From Paludibacteraceae bacterium (GTDB lineage: Bacteria; Bacteroidota; Bacteroidia; Bacteroidales; Paludibacteraceae), in contig JAEDGZ010000029.1 of NCBI GenBank assembly GCA_016297215.1, positions 1 through 25,618 of the forward strand: a stretch of DNA of 25,618 nucleotides, in the 5' to 3' direction. Of this stretch, positions 7,513-16,600 are shown one piece after another. Every line of letters begins with the position of its first letter. Position 1 is the first letter of the stretch. The position numbers and the translations under genes are program-made. Under the pieces are notes generated by a model. The model saw only the letters and a list, made by a program, of their open reading frames with translations. It ran no database searches and was not told the origin of the DNA.

Positions 7513-8775
7513 TTAAACTATCTTATGCTTATCATATTTAAATGTATATCGGAAAACGAAATACAAAGCAAAGATGGTAAGTAGAAAAAGAGTACCATTC
7601 GTTGTAGTAAACGGATAACCGTATAAACCTTTTACGGGAACATATACTATCAAAGCAAACATCAAAATCTGAGGAATAGATAAAACCTGATTTTTTGGCG
7701 AAGCAAAATGTTTGACTATGAATAGATACAAACATAGATACACGCATAAACCGATGACTCCCATATCCATTAAGGCACCGCCAAACATAGTGAAAAACAC
7801 ATTCACCTGAAGAGGATAATGCTGACTCAAGAAACTATAGTATTCGGACATATCATATGGCTGCCCGGTTCGCAAAAAAGTAGTCAATGGTAACATACGC
7901 TCACCGTAAATATGCCCCATATCTACATAGGGTAAACATGCACAAAAATTGTTCAAGTTTTGTCCCGCATAGCCTATGAAAGAATTGAGTGCATAATCAG
8001 GAGCATTAGAATCAAAGCGAGATATGGTTATTGCAAGAAGACCAATGAATAAGGCAACAGCAATTATAGTTCCTGCTGTTAACACATTTATTTTTCTTTT
8101 TTGAGGCATCTTTGGGGAGAAATAGCAATAATAGATAGCGAACATCTCTATGAACCAAATTAAATGAGCACGTCCTCCTCCGGCAAATGCTTGGAGTGCC
8201 AAGAATAATGAAGAGACCAACAATCCCGCACGAATCCAAAAAGGCTGAGGAAGAATTGTTATAGAAATAAACCATAGCAATAGGCATAAAGGCGAAGCAT
8301 TAGCAAATATCATAGGTATCCAAAGCCAAAATAGGCGTTGGCTCTGATAAATTTTACTATTATCCATAGATGCTGAATAAGCCTCCGCCCGCGATGTAGT
8401 CAATTTCTCTTGGATTAGACCAATTGCCCCTGTCGCTATCACATAGAATAGCACACATATTATTACCACAATACACAATAGGTTCAATAGTTCCGGCTTT
8501 ACTACCTCCATACGTATATCCTTCTTATCCAATCGCATAATGGGATAAAGCACTATTGTCCATAGTGTACAATACAATAGCACTCCACCTATAGTGAGAG
8601 CAAAAGGATTACAACCAAATTCACCATAAAGATTACGAGCATCCAAAATAATGGAGAAAAAAGCAGAAACATCTACACAAAGCAGAGACATTGCCCCCGC
8701 ACCAAAACGCATATCACGTCGATTGATATGCCATAGCAATAACAAAGTAAAATATATGAATGGTATATATGCCAT
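7513..8775 (-). CDS. wzy: O-antigen/oligosaccharide repeat-unit polymerase (Wzy-like)
   Basis: A 420-residue, very hydrophobic protein with about ten to twelve membrane segments and a long polar loop (around residues 255-310, including 'GYAGQNLNNFCACLPYVDMG' and 'YGERMLPLTTFLRTGQPYDM'). This layout fits Wzy-type polymerases that join undecaprenyl-linked repeat units on the periplasmic side. Wzy proteins diverge greatly, so the call relies on topology and on the position between a flippase and glycosyltransferases. Low GC (about 38% by eye) matches the rest of the cluster. A WaaL-type ligase is the main alternative. Confidence 0.75.
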   Translation of the reverse strand: MAYIPFIYFTLLLLWHINRRDMRFGAGAMSLLCVDVSAFFSIILDARNLYGEFGCNPFALTIGGVLLYCTLWTIVLYPIMRLDKKDIRMEVVKPELLNLLCIVVIICVLFYVIATGAIGLIQEKLTTSRAEAYSASMDNSKIYQSQRLFWLWIPMIFANASPLCLLLWFISITILPQPFWIRAGLLVSSLFLALQAFAGGGRAHLIWFIEMFAIYYCYFSPKMPQKRKINVLTAGTIIAVALFIGLLAITISRFDSNAPDYALNSFIGYAGQNLNNFCACLPYVDMGHIYGERMLPLTTFLRTGQPYDMSEYYSFLSQHYPLQVNVFFTMFGGALMDMGVIGLCVYLCLYLFIVKHFASPKNQVLSIPQILMFALIVYVPVKGLYGYPFTTTNGTLFLLTIFALYFVFRYTFKYDKHKIV

Positions 8776-8810
8776 TTTGATGGTTTATAGTAGGAAATTA
8801 ATGAATAATC

Positions 8811-9623
8811 CTATTTGGTGTATTTCGGCAAACAGAAATCATCTATATCACCTGAAAAAGCAAAAGGTTCATTATGCTCTTTGAAATAGTCTGCTAATAT
8901 TTTCTCAGAGTCATAATTATTCACACGACGAACGTTTTCAATAAGGAGTTTGGCGGGACTACCGGCAACAAGACTATACTCAGGAATGAGTTTTGTATAG
9001 TCCTTGCTTAGCATAGAATAAGGACCTGCAACGATGGTACCTTTGGGCGTTTTTGTGCCTTTTTTAATGATGCAATTCCCTCCTATCCAGTTATTATCTC
9101 CAATGATAATTGGCAGAGAGTTGTCTTTAACCAGTCCGGTAGTCGTGTTTATCACATAGTGAAAATCCGTATCCATGATCGTAGTGTTATTTCCTACGCG
9201 CAAGCCATAACCTAAATGCACTAATTTCGCCACCTTGATGCATACGTTATCCCCTATATACGAATAATCTTCCACATTGAACACTCCATTAATCTCCATA
9301 TGGGTACCTCTTCGAAATACCACTTCTTTACCAATCTGCAATAGTCCTATTATACATACATAGGTAGTACATTCAATGGAACGAAATGGATCGGTTAAGC
9401 CAATCTTGACCATTCCTTTATACGGTTTATGCAAGAATTCCACCTCGCCCCTCAACACGCCGAGTTCACATTTTCCATATAGCAAGAATGGTAACTTGCA
9501 TGCTGTCTTAAATGGAAGCAGCATAAAATTAAATCGCAATGTCTGCCACCAATTTACTCGATTGATATTGTGATGGTTATTGTGGAAATAACGCAACAAA
9601 TTACGAAAATAAATTTTTCTCAT
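8811..9623 (-). CDS. Left-handed beta-helix acyltransferase
   Basis: A 270-residue protein. The N-terminal ~80 residues are a basic region, and from about residue 85 there are hexapeptide repeats ('VFRRGTHMEINGVFNVEDYSYIGDNVCIKV', split here for description, 'LRVGNNTTIMDTDFH', 'IIIGDNNWIGGNCIIKKGTKT', 'KGTIVAGPYSM') ending in 'SLVAGSPAKLL', the usual closing turn of the hexapeptide acyltransferase fold. A coenzyme A-dependent O-acetylation of the glycan is likely; the sugar is unknown. Its start codon overlaps the end of the flippase gene by 4 bp, so it belongs to the operon. It lies 35 bp upstream of the polymerase gene. Confidence 0.82.
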   Translation of the reverse strand: MRKIYFRNLLRYFHNNHHNINRVNWWQTLRFNFMLLPFKTACKLPFLLYGKCELGVLRGEVEFLHKPYKGMVKIGLTDPFRSIECTTYVCIIGLLQIGKEVVFRRGTHMEINGVFNVEDYSYIGDNVCIKVAKLVHLGYGLRVGNNTTIMDTDFHYVINTTTGLVKDNSLPIIIGDNNWIGGNCIIKKGTKTPKGTIVAGPYSMLSKDYTKLIPEYSLVAGSPAKLLIENVRRVNNYDSEKILADYFKEHNEPFAFSGDIDDFCLPKYTK

Positions 9624-10990
9624 TTGAACAATTGTTTAATACGTACTAAATCTTTCCAACCTATCAATAAAGACTTTATTTGTGCTTTTAGAACAAACCA
9701 ATAAGGAGGAATGAAAATATTGGATAATGTCCCTGCATACAGATAAGTCAAAATAGAAGCTACTGCAGTACCTTCCACTCCCCAACGGGGAATGAACAGA
9801 TAGTTCATGCCTACGCACACCAGACACGCAGAAACACTTCGTATCCATCCCCATTGCTGTTTACCTTCAATGATAATCATATTACCTGCCGTTGCAGATA
9901 AAGAATGTGCCACTGTCTTAAAAGCCAATATCTGCAGTGTTAATGTTGCCGGTAAATAAGCCGCACCAAAAGTATATTTTATAAGCCATGGTGCTATCAA
10001 AGCGACAAAAGCCGCCATTAACACACATAACCATACCGTAACATTGACAAATTGTTGCGTCTTTAGTCTATATGCTTCAAAATTATCTTTATACAATCGA
10101 GTCAAAATAGGCACAATGGTTTGCGCCATGATGGTAGGAATAAAAAACAATACTTCCGTAAAACGCACCGCTACAGAATAATATCCTAGTTCTGTATTGT
10201 CCAACATTTTTGCCACCATAATCTGATCCACTCGTTGATAAATAAAGACTGCGGATAACGAGACCATCAAAGGGAAGGATTCTTTGATTAGGTATTTGGC
10301 GGTGGGGAGGTCAAAGGTCCAAAGGCGGGGGGAAGCGATTTGTTTGCGATAGGAGAGGAGATAGCCACCGGCGATGAGGACGGTATCGAAGAGTGTGGCA
10401 GCAATGAACCATGCCAAAGGAGCATGGAGGAGCAATAAGGCGACCTTGATTAACGCGCCAATAATGGTACGGCTAATCTCCGTTTTGACGATATATTCGT
10501 TCCAAACGATGGAAGTGAAATAGTTGCGGATGACCCCAAAGGTGCTCATAATCATGCTCAGTGAATAGAGCGTGATCATCCATTTGGTGAAGGTGTCCGC
10601 CTCAAAGAGCCATGCCGTAAGGATGACGAGCAGCATGGTGATACCCGCAAAGAAAAGTCTCAACCCAAATGCCGTACCAAGGATGGTATTGGCTTCGGCA
10701 CCGGGTACCCTACCCTTCTCGCCCGTCCCCTTGCACTTGGACTCCTCACGAATCTCGATATTATCCAGCCCAAAGGAGGCAAAGACCTGAAAAAGCGCTA
10801 CGAAACTGACCACATAGTTCATAAGTCCGTACTGCTCGGGACCAAGGTAGCGCGCGACGAAGATACCCACCAATAGACTACCCAGCAAAGTAACTACCTT
10901 GCCCGTAACCGCCCAGAATAGGTTGCGAACGACCTTCTGCTTGGTTTCGCTAAGGTGCATACGGGTTAGTATTTTGTCAATCAGACTCAC
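9620..10990 (-). CDS. wzx: Polysaccharide flippase (Wzx, MATE/MOP-like)
   Basis: A 456-residue protein with about 12-14 hydrophobic segments. 'FWAVTGKVVTLLGSLLVGIFVARYLGPEQYGLMNYV' at the N-terminus (split in reading) is characteristic of the Wzx/RfbX branch of the MOP superfamily, which moves undecaprenyl-diphospho-repeat units across the inner membrane. It is the first gene behind a strong promoter at 11023-11054. The first ~240 codons are GC-richer (about 50-57% by eye) than the last ~210 (about 35-40%), with the change near 10260-10300. This suggests a recombination junction in which the 5' part belongs to the resident backbone and the 3' part arrived with the AT-rich cluster. Confidence 0.88.
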   Translation of the reverse strand: MSLIDKILTRMHLSETKQKVVRNLFWAVTGKVVTLLGSLLVGIFVARYLGPEQYGLMNYVVSFVALFQVFASFGLDNIEIREESKCKGTGEKGRVPGAEANTILGTAFGLRLFFAGITMLLVILTAWLFEADTFTKWMITLYSLSMIMSTFGVIRNYFTSIVWNEYIVKTEISRTIIGALIKVALLLLHAPLAWFIAATLFDTVLIAGGYLLSYRKQIASPRLWTFDLPTAKYLIKESFPLMVSLSAVFIYQRVDQIMVAKMLDNTELGYYSVAVRFTEVLFFIPTIMAQTIVPILTRLYKDNFEAYRLKTQQFVNVTVWLCVLMAAFVALIAPWLIKYTFGAAYLPATLTLQILAFKTVAHSLSATAGNMIIIEGKQQWGWIRSVSACLVCVGMNYLFIPRWGVEGTAVASILTYLYAGTLSNIFIPPYWFVLKAQIKSLLIGWKDLVRIKQLFK

Positions 10991-11022
10991 GATAATCGGG
11001 TATGGTTCAATAAATCAGCCCG

Positions 11023-11054
11023 CAAAGATACTGCTTTTTTTTGAGATAAACAAA
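11023..11054 (-). promoter_or_regulatory. Predicted promoter of the polysaccharide operon
   Basis: On the minus strand TTTG is followed after exactly 20 bp by TATCTTTG, a perfect match to the Bacteroidota -33/-7 pattern. The start codon of the flippase gene is about 30 bp after the -7 box. Confidence 0.75.
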
Positions 11055-11129
11055 TATAAACGGAAAAAATCTATGTAAAACGGAACGTATCTGTTCAGAA
11101 GCGGAATTTTCTTATTTTTTTGCTCATCA

Positions 11130-11162
11130 TTGCTCTTATTTCAATATTTTTGCGTATCTTTG
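11130..11162 (+). promoter_or_regulatory. Predicted promoter of the CoA-transferase gene
   Basis: TATCTTTG at 11155-11162 with TTG at 11130-11132 upstream (22-bp spacing, slightly long). The -7 box is perfect and the leader of about 75 bp to the start at 11242 is plausible. It points away from the polysaccharide operon promoter about 75 bp to the left. Confidence 0.6.
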
Positions 11163-11241
11163 CAGTCGAAAGTATATATGCACTCGCGAAACTGAGTACA
11201 ACGACACATAAAAATAAGATAACCTTCCTATTTACATTCCC

Positions 11242-12534
11242 ATGAAATACTTTACTCCGGCAGAAGCCGTACAATTTGTCAAATCGGGCGATACCATTGT
11301 GGTGCAGGGCTCCACGTCTATCCCCATGGTGCTCCTGCGTGCGCTCACCGCTCGCGCTGCCGAATTGCGCGATGTGAAAATCATCAGCGGTTTCGGTGTG
11401 CACCCCGAGGACGCTCCTTACGCCAAACGCGAGTTGATGGACTCCTTCCGCGCCCTCAATATCTTTGTGCCGAACAACCTGCGCCGCGCCATGAAAGAGG
11501 GCGTGGCGGACACCATCCCGTGCTTCCTCGGCGAGGTGCCGTCGCTCTTCCGCAGCGGCTTGGTACCCGTGGATGTGGCGTTCCTCAACGTGAGCGAGCC
11601 CGATGAAGAGGGTTTCTGCTCCTTCGGCATCTCCGCCGACATCGCTTTCTCCGGCGCGGAATGTGCCAAGACCATCATCGCGCAGGTGAATAAGTACATG
11701 CCGCGCACCTTTGGCGACCCTGTCATCCATGTAAGCAAAATCACAGCCCTCTGCCGCGGCGACGAGCCCTTGGTGGAAGTGCCGACACCCGTCCCCTCCG
11801 AGGTGGACACCAAGATAGGCAACTTCATCGCCAACGAAATCCCGGACGGCGCCACCTTGCAGATAGGCGTAGGCGGCATACCCAACGCTGTCATCAACGC
11901 CCTACGCAATCACCAACACCTCGGCTTGCACACCGAAGCCATCACCGACGGCGTGCTGCCCCTCATCGAGAAAGGTATCATCGACAATAGTCAGAAGAAA
12001 ATTCTCCCGGGAAAATCGGTCGGAAGCCTTGTACTCGGCTCCAAGCACCTCTACGACTACATTGATGGCAACCGCAACTTCGTCATACGCGATGTAGCAT
12101 GGACCAACGACCCGCAAATCATACGCCAAAACCCACGCGCCATGGCAATCAACTCTGCCATTGAGGTGGACCTCACAGGACAGATTTGCGCCGACTCCAT
12201 AGGCGAGACGATCATATCCGGAGTCGGCGGGCAACACGACTTCATGTATGGTGCCGCCCTCTCCGAAGGAGGCAAGTGCTTCATCGCACTGCCCAGCATG
12301 ACAAACAAAGGGCAGTCGAAGATAGTAGCCCATTTGGCGCCCGGCGCCGGCGTAGTTACCACACGCTTCCAAGCGCAGTATATAGTAACCGAACACGGCA
12401 TAGCCTTCCTGCGCAACCTGCCGCTGGCAGACCGCGCGAAAGCCCTCATCCGCATCGCCGCCCCCTCTGTGCGAGAAGACCTCGAGCGAGCCGCCGTAGC
12501 CCGCTTCGGCATCGGATTCCTAAGACTGAGATAA
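11242..12534 (+). CDS. Acetyl-CoA hydrolase/4-hydroxybutyrate CoA-transferase family protein
   Basis: A 430-residue protein of family I-like CoA-transferases (AbfT/Cat1/acetyl-CoA hydrolase branch). It shows 'VQGSTSIPMVLLRAL' near the N-terminus, 'LQIGVGGIPNAV' around residue 206, 'HTEAITDGVLPLIEKG' around residue 230 (Glu232 is the likely catalytic glutamate by position), 'SAIEVDLTGQICADSIG' and 'ALSEGGKCFIALPSM'. 'IVTEHGIAFLRNLPLADRA' lies near the end, as in the family. Typical reactions move CoA between acetyl-CoA and a short acid such as butyrate, 4-hydroxybutyrate or succinate, in gut anaerobes usually as part of fermentation. The substrate cannot be fixed from the sequence. It follows its own promoter and precedes a palindrome. 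Confidence 0.9.
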   Translation: MKYFTPAEAVQFVKSGDTIVVQGSTSIPMVLLRALTARAAELRDVKIISGFGVHPEDAPYAKRELMDSFRALNIFVPNNLRRAMKEGVADTIPCFLGEVPSLFRSGLVPVDVAFLNVSEPDEEGFCSFGISADIAFSGAECAKTIIAQVNKYMPRTFGDPVIHVSKITALCRGDEPLVEVPTPVPSEVDTKIGNFIANEIPDGATLQIGVGGIPNAVINALRNHQHLGLHTEAITDGVLPLIEKGIIDNSQKKILPGKSVGSLVLGSKHLYDYIDGNRNFVIRDVAWTNDPQIIRQNPRAMAINSAIEVDLTGQICADSIGETIISGVGGQHDFMYGAALSEGGKCFIALPSMTNKGQSKIVAHLAPGAGVVTTRFQAQYIVTEHGIAFLRNLPLADRAKALIRIAAPSVREDLERAAVARFGIGFLRLR

Positions 12535-12546
12535 TCACTAACCACT

Positions 12547-12571
12547 GGGGACGCGGGCGTCTCGCCCGCGG
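12547..12571. repeat. GC-rich palindromic repeat, type A, copy 2
   Basis: Arms GCGGGCG and CGCCCGC enclose TCT, preceded by GGGGAC, as in the copy at 945-970. It lies 12 bp after the stop of the CoA-transferase gene and is flanked on both sides by low-complexity CACTAAC/CCACTGA-type sequence that continues to 12606. Confidence 0.7.
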
Positions 12572-12608
12572 TTATCTAACCACTAACTACTGACCACTGA
12601 CCACTAAT

Positions 12609-13577
12609 ATGAAGCACTTCCTTCCCATCTTCCTCCTCCTCGTCCCCCTGCTGATACAAGCCGAGGAGATGCCTGTCGGCTACTACGATGCCATTGACGG
12701 CAAGCAAGACAGCTTGCTGAAATCCACCTTAGGGCAGATTATCCGCCCACATACTGCCATCCCCTACGGCAGCGGCGCAGATAAGACTTGGGGCGTGTTC
12801 TACTACTCCGACCAAGACGAAGAGGGTTACTGCATGGATATGTACTGCGACAGTTGGAAGAAGTTCACCTCCGTAGGCGCTGTGGTGAGCGGTTGCAACA
12901 TCGAGCACTCCTTTGCCAAATCGTGGTGGGGAGGCACTAAGAATGATGCCTACAAAGACTGCTACCACCTCAATCCGTCTAACTCTACCGCCAACTCCTC
13001 GCGCAGCAACTATCCCCTCGGGGTGCCGACCAAAGACCTGAAAGACCAGTCTGTTACAGGTTCTTTGAAGGTAGGAAGAGCCACCTACGAAGGCGAGACA
13101 TTCTATGTTTTTGAGCCCAAGGATGAGTACAAAGGCGACTTCGCGCGCGCCTACTTCTACATGGCTACTTGCTACGGAGACGAACTCACATGGCGCTTGG
13201 ATAATAAAGATGTAGGCAGCAAGTATGCCATGCGCAACGATTCCTACTTGGAGTTCCGCGACTGGGAGATAGAGGTGCTTATCACGTGGCACCGACAAGA
13301 CCCCGTGAGCGAGAAAGAAACCAAGCGTATGGATGCCGTCAGCGACTTCCAGCACAACCGCAATCCCTACATCGACTACCCCGAATTGGCAGAGTATATC
13401 TGGGGCAACAAAAAGGGCACCGCGGTAAATCTTTCAGAACTAACAGGTACCCCCTCTTCCCTACCCTCCTCTACTGCCCCTGAGCACACCCCCACCGTTC
13501 GCAAACTCATCCGCAACGGCCAAGTGCTTATCGAACGCGACGGCGTAGTGTATTCCATTTTGGGAATCTGTTTGTAA
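12609..13577 (+). CDS. Secreted endonuclease I family nuclease with a C-terminal tail
   Basis: A 322-residue protein with a signal peptide (MKHFLPIFLLLVPLLIQA, cut after about residue 18). 'GCNIEHSFAKSWWGG' at 96-109 carries the catalytic histidine (His100), and 'DCYHLNPSNSTANSSRSNYPLG' (split in reading) at 117-138 holds the metal-binding Asn residues of the His-Me endonuclease I (EndA/Vvn) fold. Such enzymes cut DNA or RNA non-specifically outside the cytoplasm to gain nutrients. Residues ~296-322 end in a tail with RNGQV, RDG and YSILG that is also present at the end of the 1128-residue protein encoded on the opposite strand at 13666-17052. The two genes converge on a shared terminator. 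It may be co-transcribed with the CoA-transferase gene, from which it is separated by 74 bp. Confidence 0.88.
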   Translation: MKHFLPIFLLLVPLLIQAEEMPVGYYDAIDGKQDSLLKSTLGQIIRPHTAIPYGSGADKTWGVFYYSDQDEEGYCMDMYCDSWKKFTSVGAVVSGCNIEHSFAKSWWGGTKNDAYKDCYHLNPSNSTANSSRSNYPLGVPTKDLKDQSVTGSLKVGRATYEGETFYVFEPKDEYKGDFARAYFYMATCYGDELTWRLDNKDVGSKYAMRNDSYLEFRDWEIEVLITWHRQDPVSEKETKRMDAVSDFQHNRNPYIDYPELAEYIWGNKKGTAVNLSELTGTPSSLPSSTAPEHTPTVRKLIRNGQVLIERDGVVYSILGICL

Positions 13578-13596
13578 TGAAGAAAAGGGACAAAGG

Positions 13597-13640
13597 AAAG
13601 AGGCTACCTAACTTGACTTGTTAGGCAGCCTCTTTCTTTT
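13597..13640. terminator. Bidirectional terminator hairpin, dispersed family copy 3
   Basis: AAAGAGGCTACCTAAC pairs with GTTAGGCAGCCTCTTT around a short loop, with T-rich sequence on the right and A-rich on the left. It separates the convergent endonuclease gene (13577) and the GLUG protein gene (13666). Confidence 0.78.
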
Positions 13641-13665
13641 ATACAGAATTTTATAGTAAGTGTGT

Positions 13666-16600
13666 TTATAGCAAAGCACCTAAGATGGAATATGCTTTAC
13701 CATCACGCAAGATAATCACCTGCCCGTTGCGGACTACTTTCTGCACACGCGGAGCAGCGGTTTCAGCATCCGTATTGTTGATAGCCGTGCGCTCTTCGAT
13801 AACGATAGTTACGGTCAGCGATAGGTTACCATAGGTGGCTTTCAGTTCGGCAGTACCTACGCCTAATGCTTCGATAGTTACTGCTAAATCCTCGCCGTTG
13901 GCAACTGGAGTGCATTTCAGGAACGAGTCCGCCCATTCCAGCGAGATCTTCTCTGCTTCGCCGCCTACTACGGTGAATGTTACCGTTTCAGATTGTCCTA
14001 CCTGCATAGTGATCTCATCGGCATCTACATAGAAACCGCCAATCATATCCTCGTACCACAAACCGAGATTCGTCTCCGTGAGCAACCAAGGCTGTGCGAT
14101 GCTTTCGCCAAAGAGGAAGTTCTGTGTGCCGAGCCAGTCTGCAGTGATTGCTTCGGGAGCAATAGTATTTCCCTCGGTGGTGCTATCGTTGTCCGCAATG
14201 GTAGCATCGATGATAGCAAGGTCTTGGATGACATAATTGTTTGCCAAACCTTTTTCGGGCTTACCTACGCTCACTTTGTTGTATGACCCATCGGGATTTG
14301 GGTTGTCCCAATCCCAAGCCATCTCGTCTGCACTTGAGCGACCTATGACACGGTGAGCCACCACATCGCCAGCCGTTGCGCTCGGCGTAAAGCCTATGGA
14401 ATCGACTGCCACAAGGTTGTGTTCTACAATCACAGGTACCACTTTTTCATTAGTGGGCAACTCTTCCAAGTATCCAATCAAACCGCCTACACTTCCCTCT
14501 TTGCTATCCGAATGGAGCATTACGGAGCCTTCTACAAAACAGTTGTTCACCTTGCCGCGGCCTGTGAAGCCCGCAATACCGCCCACATTTCCGCGACCTA
14601 TTATCTCTGCATCTACATGGCAGTTGCTTACCACATCGCCTTCTGCACTCTGGTCAGCCACTATACCGCCGACTTGCAGTCCACCGTTGATTGAGCCGGA
14701 GAAGGCGCAGGCGGTAACGGTAGCGCTGGTGGCGGTCTGACCGATGATACCGCCCACTTCCGTCTCAGGCAGGTCAATCTCTGCCATTCGTACCGAGGAA
14801 CCCTCGATACGTGCATAGAGGTTAGCCGCACCCGCGATACCGCCGAACAAGTCCGCCGTTCCGCTCACCACGGGATGGTAGATATGGATATTGCGGAGAG
14901 TGGTGGTAGAGTCAGCACCCGAGGGATTGCCCATCACGGCATCTGCCACGATAGCCGCCGCATACGCCCCATCCAATAGCACCGTAGGACGGTCTATAAC
15001 AAGGTCTGAGATCTGCGCACTGGGATACACGTTGTGGAACAAACCGCCTTTGGAGAGCAGGAGGTTAGAGAACACATGGTCATTACCTCGCAACACTCCG
15101 GAGAAGTTAGCCGTCAAACCGGTGAAGGGAATCCCCATGAAGTCCACATCGTCCACCACGCTGTAGTATGCCGCAGGGGCTTGCTCTATCTGCTTGAAGT
15201 CTCCGGCGGTGGCAATCAGATACGGATTAGCCGCCGTACCCTCGCCGCCTTGGAAAGCCGATAGAGGCAGGTCGGTGAAGTTCATTGTATAGAGTCGGTC
15301 AGACTGCATGTTGGAGCGTACACAGAGCAAGGTGGGATAGGTCTTGGTATTAAGCAGGTAGATAGATACCAGCGCACCGCCAAGGCTGTCCACCGGCGCA
15401 TAGTCCAGCAGTTTCTCGCCGTTGGTATTGATTACATAAAGGTGCTCCGCCGTCTTGCTGGAGCCTTCCTCAATGCTCTCTTTTGCCAATACCATGTACT
15501 CGTAAGCATCGTCTTTCGTAGAGAACAGCCACGGGTCGAGTGCATCAGCGCCGATATATACCTGCGCCTGTGCCACATTGGCGCCAAGGTTAAGGTCATC
15601 ATAATGGGAGAAAGAGCCGTCGCCGTTGAACCATGCTATGGAGTGAATCACCTCGCCCTTATCGTTGCTTGCGCCTTGCGCCATCGAGAAAACGTAGTTG
15701 TAGCCCTCGCCCGCGGGAGTACGATCCATAGAGGTGGTCAGCGACAATCCGCCTATCACGGCAGGAATCTGCGCTGCAATCTCCAGCGAAGGCAAATCCA
15801 CATAGGTAAAGGTAGTCTCTTGGTTCACCGTTTGGAGGAAGCACCATTGCGTGGGTTGACCGGCTATCTCGCTCATGCGGATGTCGCCCATCGTCTCTTC
15901 GGCAATAGTACCGATACGCTCGCCATCCTTGTTGTAGAGATAGAAAGAACGGAGGAAATCGTCCTCGGAAGTATAGTCATCGAAAGTAATCACAAAGATA
16001 GGGTCTGTCGTGTTGTCAAACTCGCCGAAGGTGATATCATTGTTGCCGCGGAAACCGCCCATGTAGGGGAACGTGTAGATATACTCGCTTGTCACGGGAA
16101 CAGGAATCTTCGTCTGATTTGTCTGCTGGAAATTGCTGTTATAGAGCGTAATCACAAGGTTGTTATCCGGCTGCACCACGGGGTCCTCCCAAAATGGGAT
16201 ATCGGGGTCAAAATAGGGCTTCTCATAGAACGCCGTAGCGAACACCAATTGCTTTCCGTTGCGCATCATATACACGGGAAGAGGCTCATTTCCTGAAGCG
16301 GCAACATGCTCATAATCAATCTTGAACGTATGCACCTTAATAGGATGCGTGGAACTATATCCGCCTTTTTTATAGACATGGAAATTCAGGTAGTATTTCT
16401 CATCGGTCGTGGTATCGTTCACCTGCACCTCTTCAAACGATTCTTCGTAGAACAGCATGTAGTAGTCCTCCGTCCATTGATCGGTTGCCATATCCACAGC
16501 CTGACACTCGTTTCCATCAATAGTCGCCAACAGTTTTCCGTCGCCGCCTATAGCAAAAGCATCATTGAAGAAGCGCCCGGTGTTATCCTCCGTTACGACA

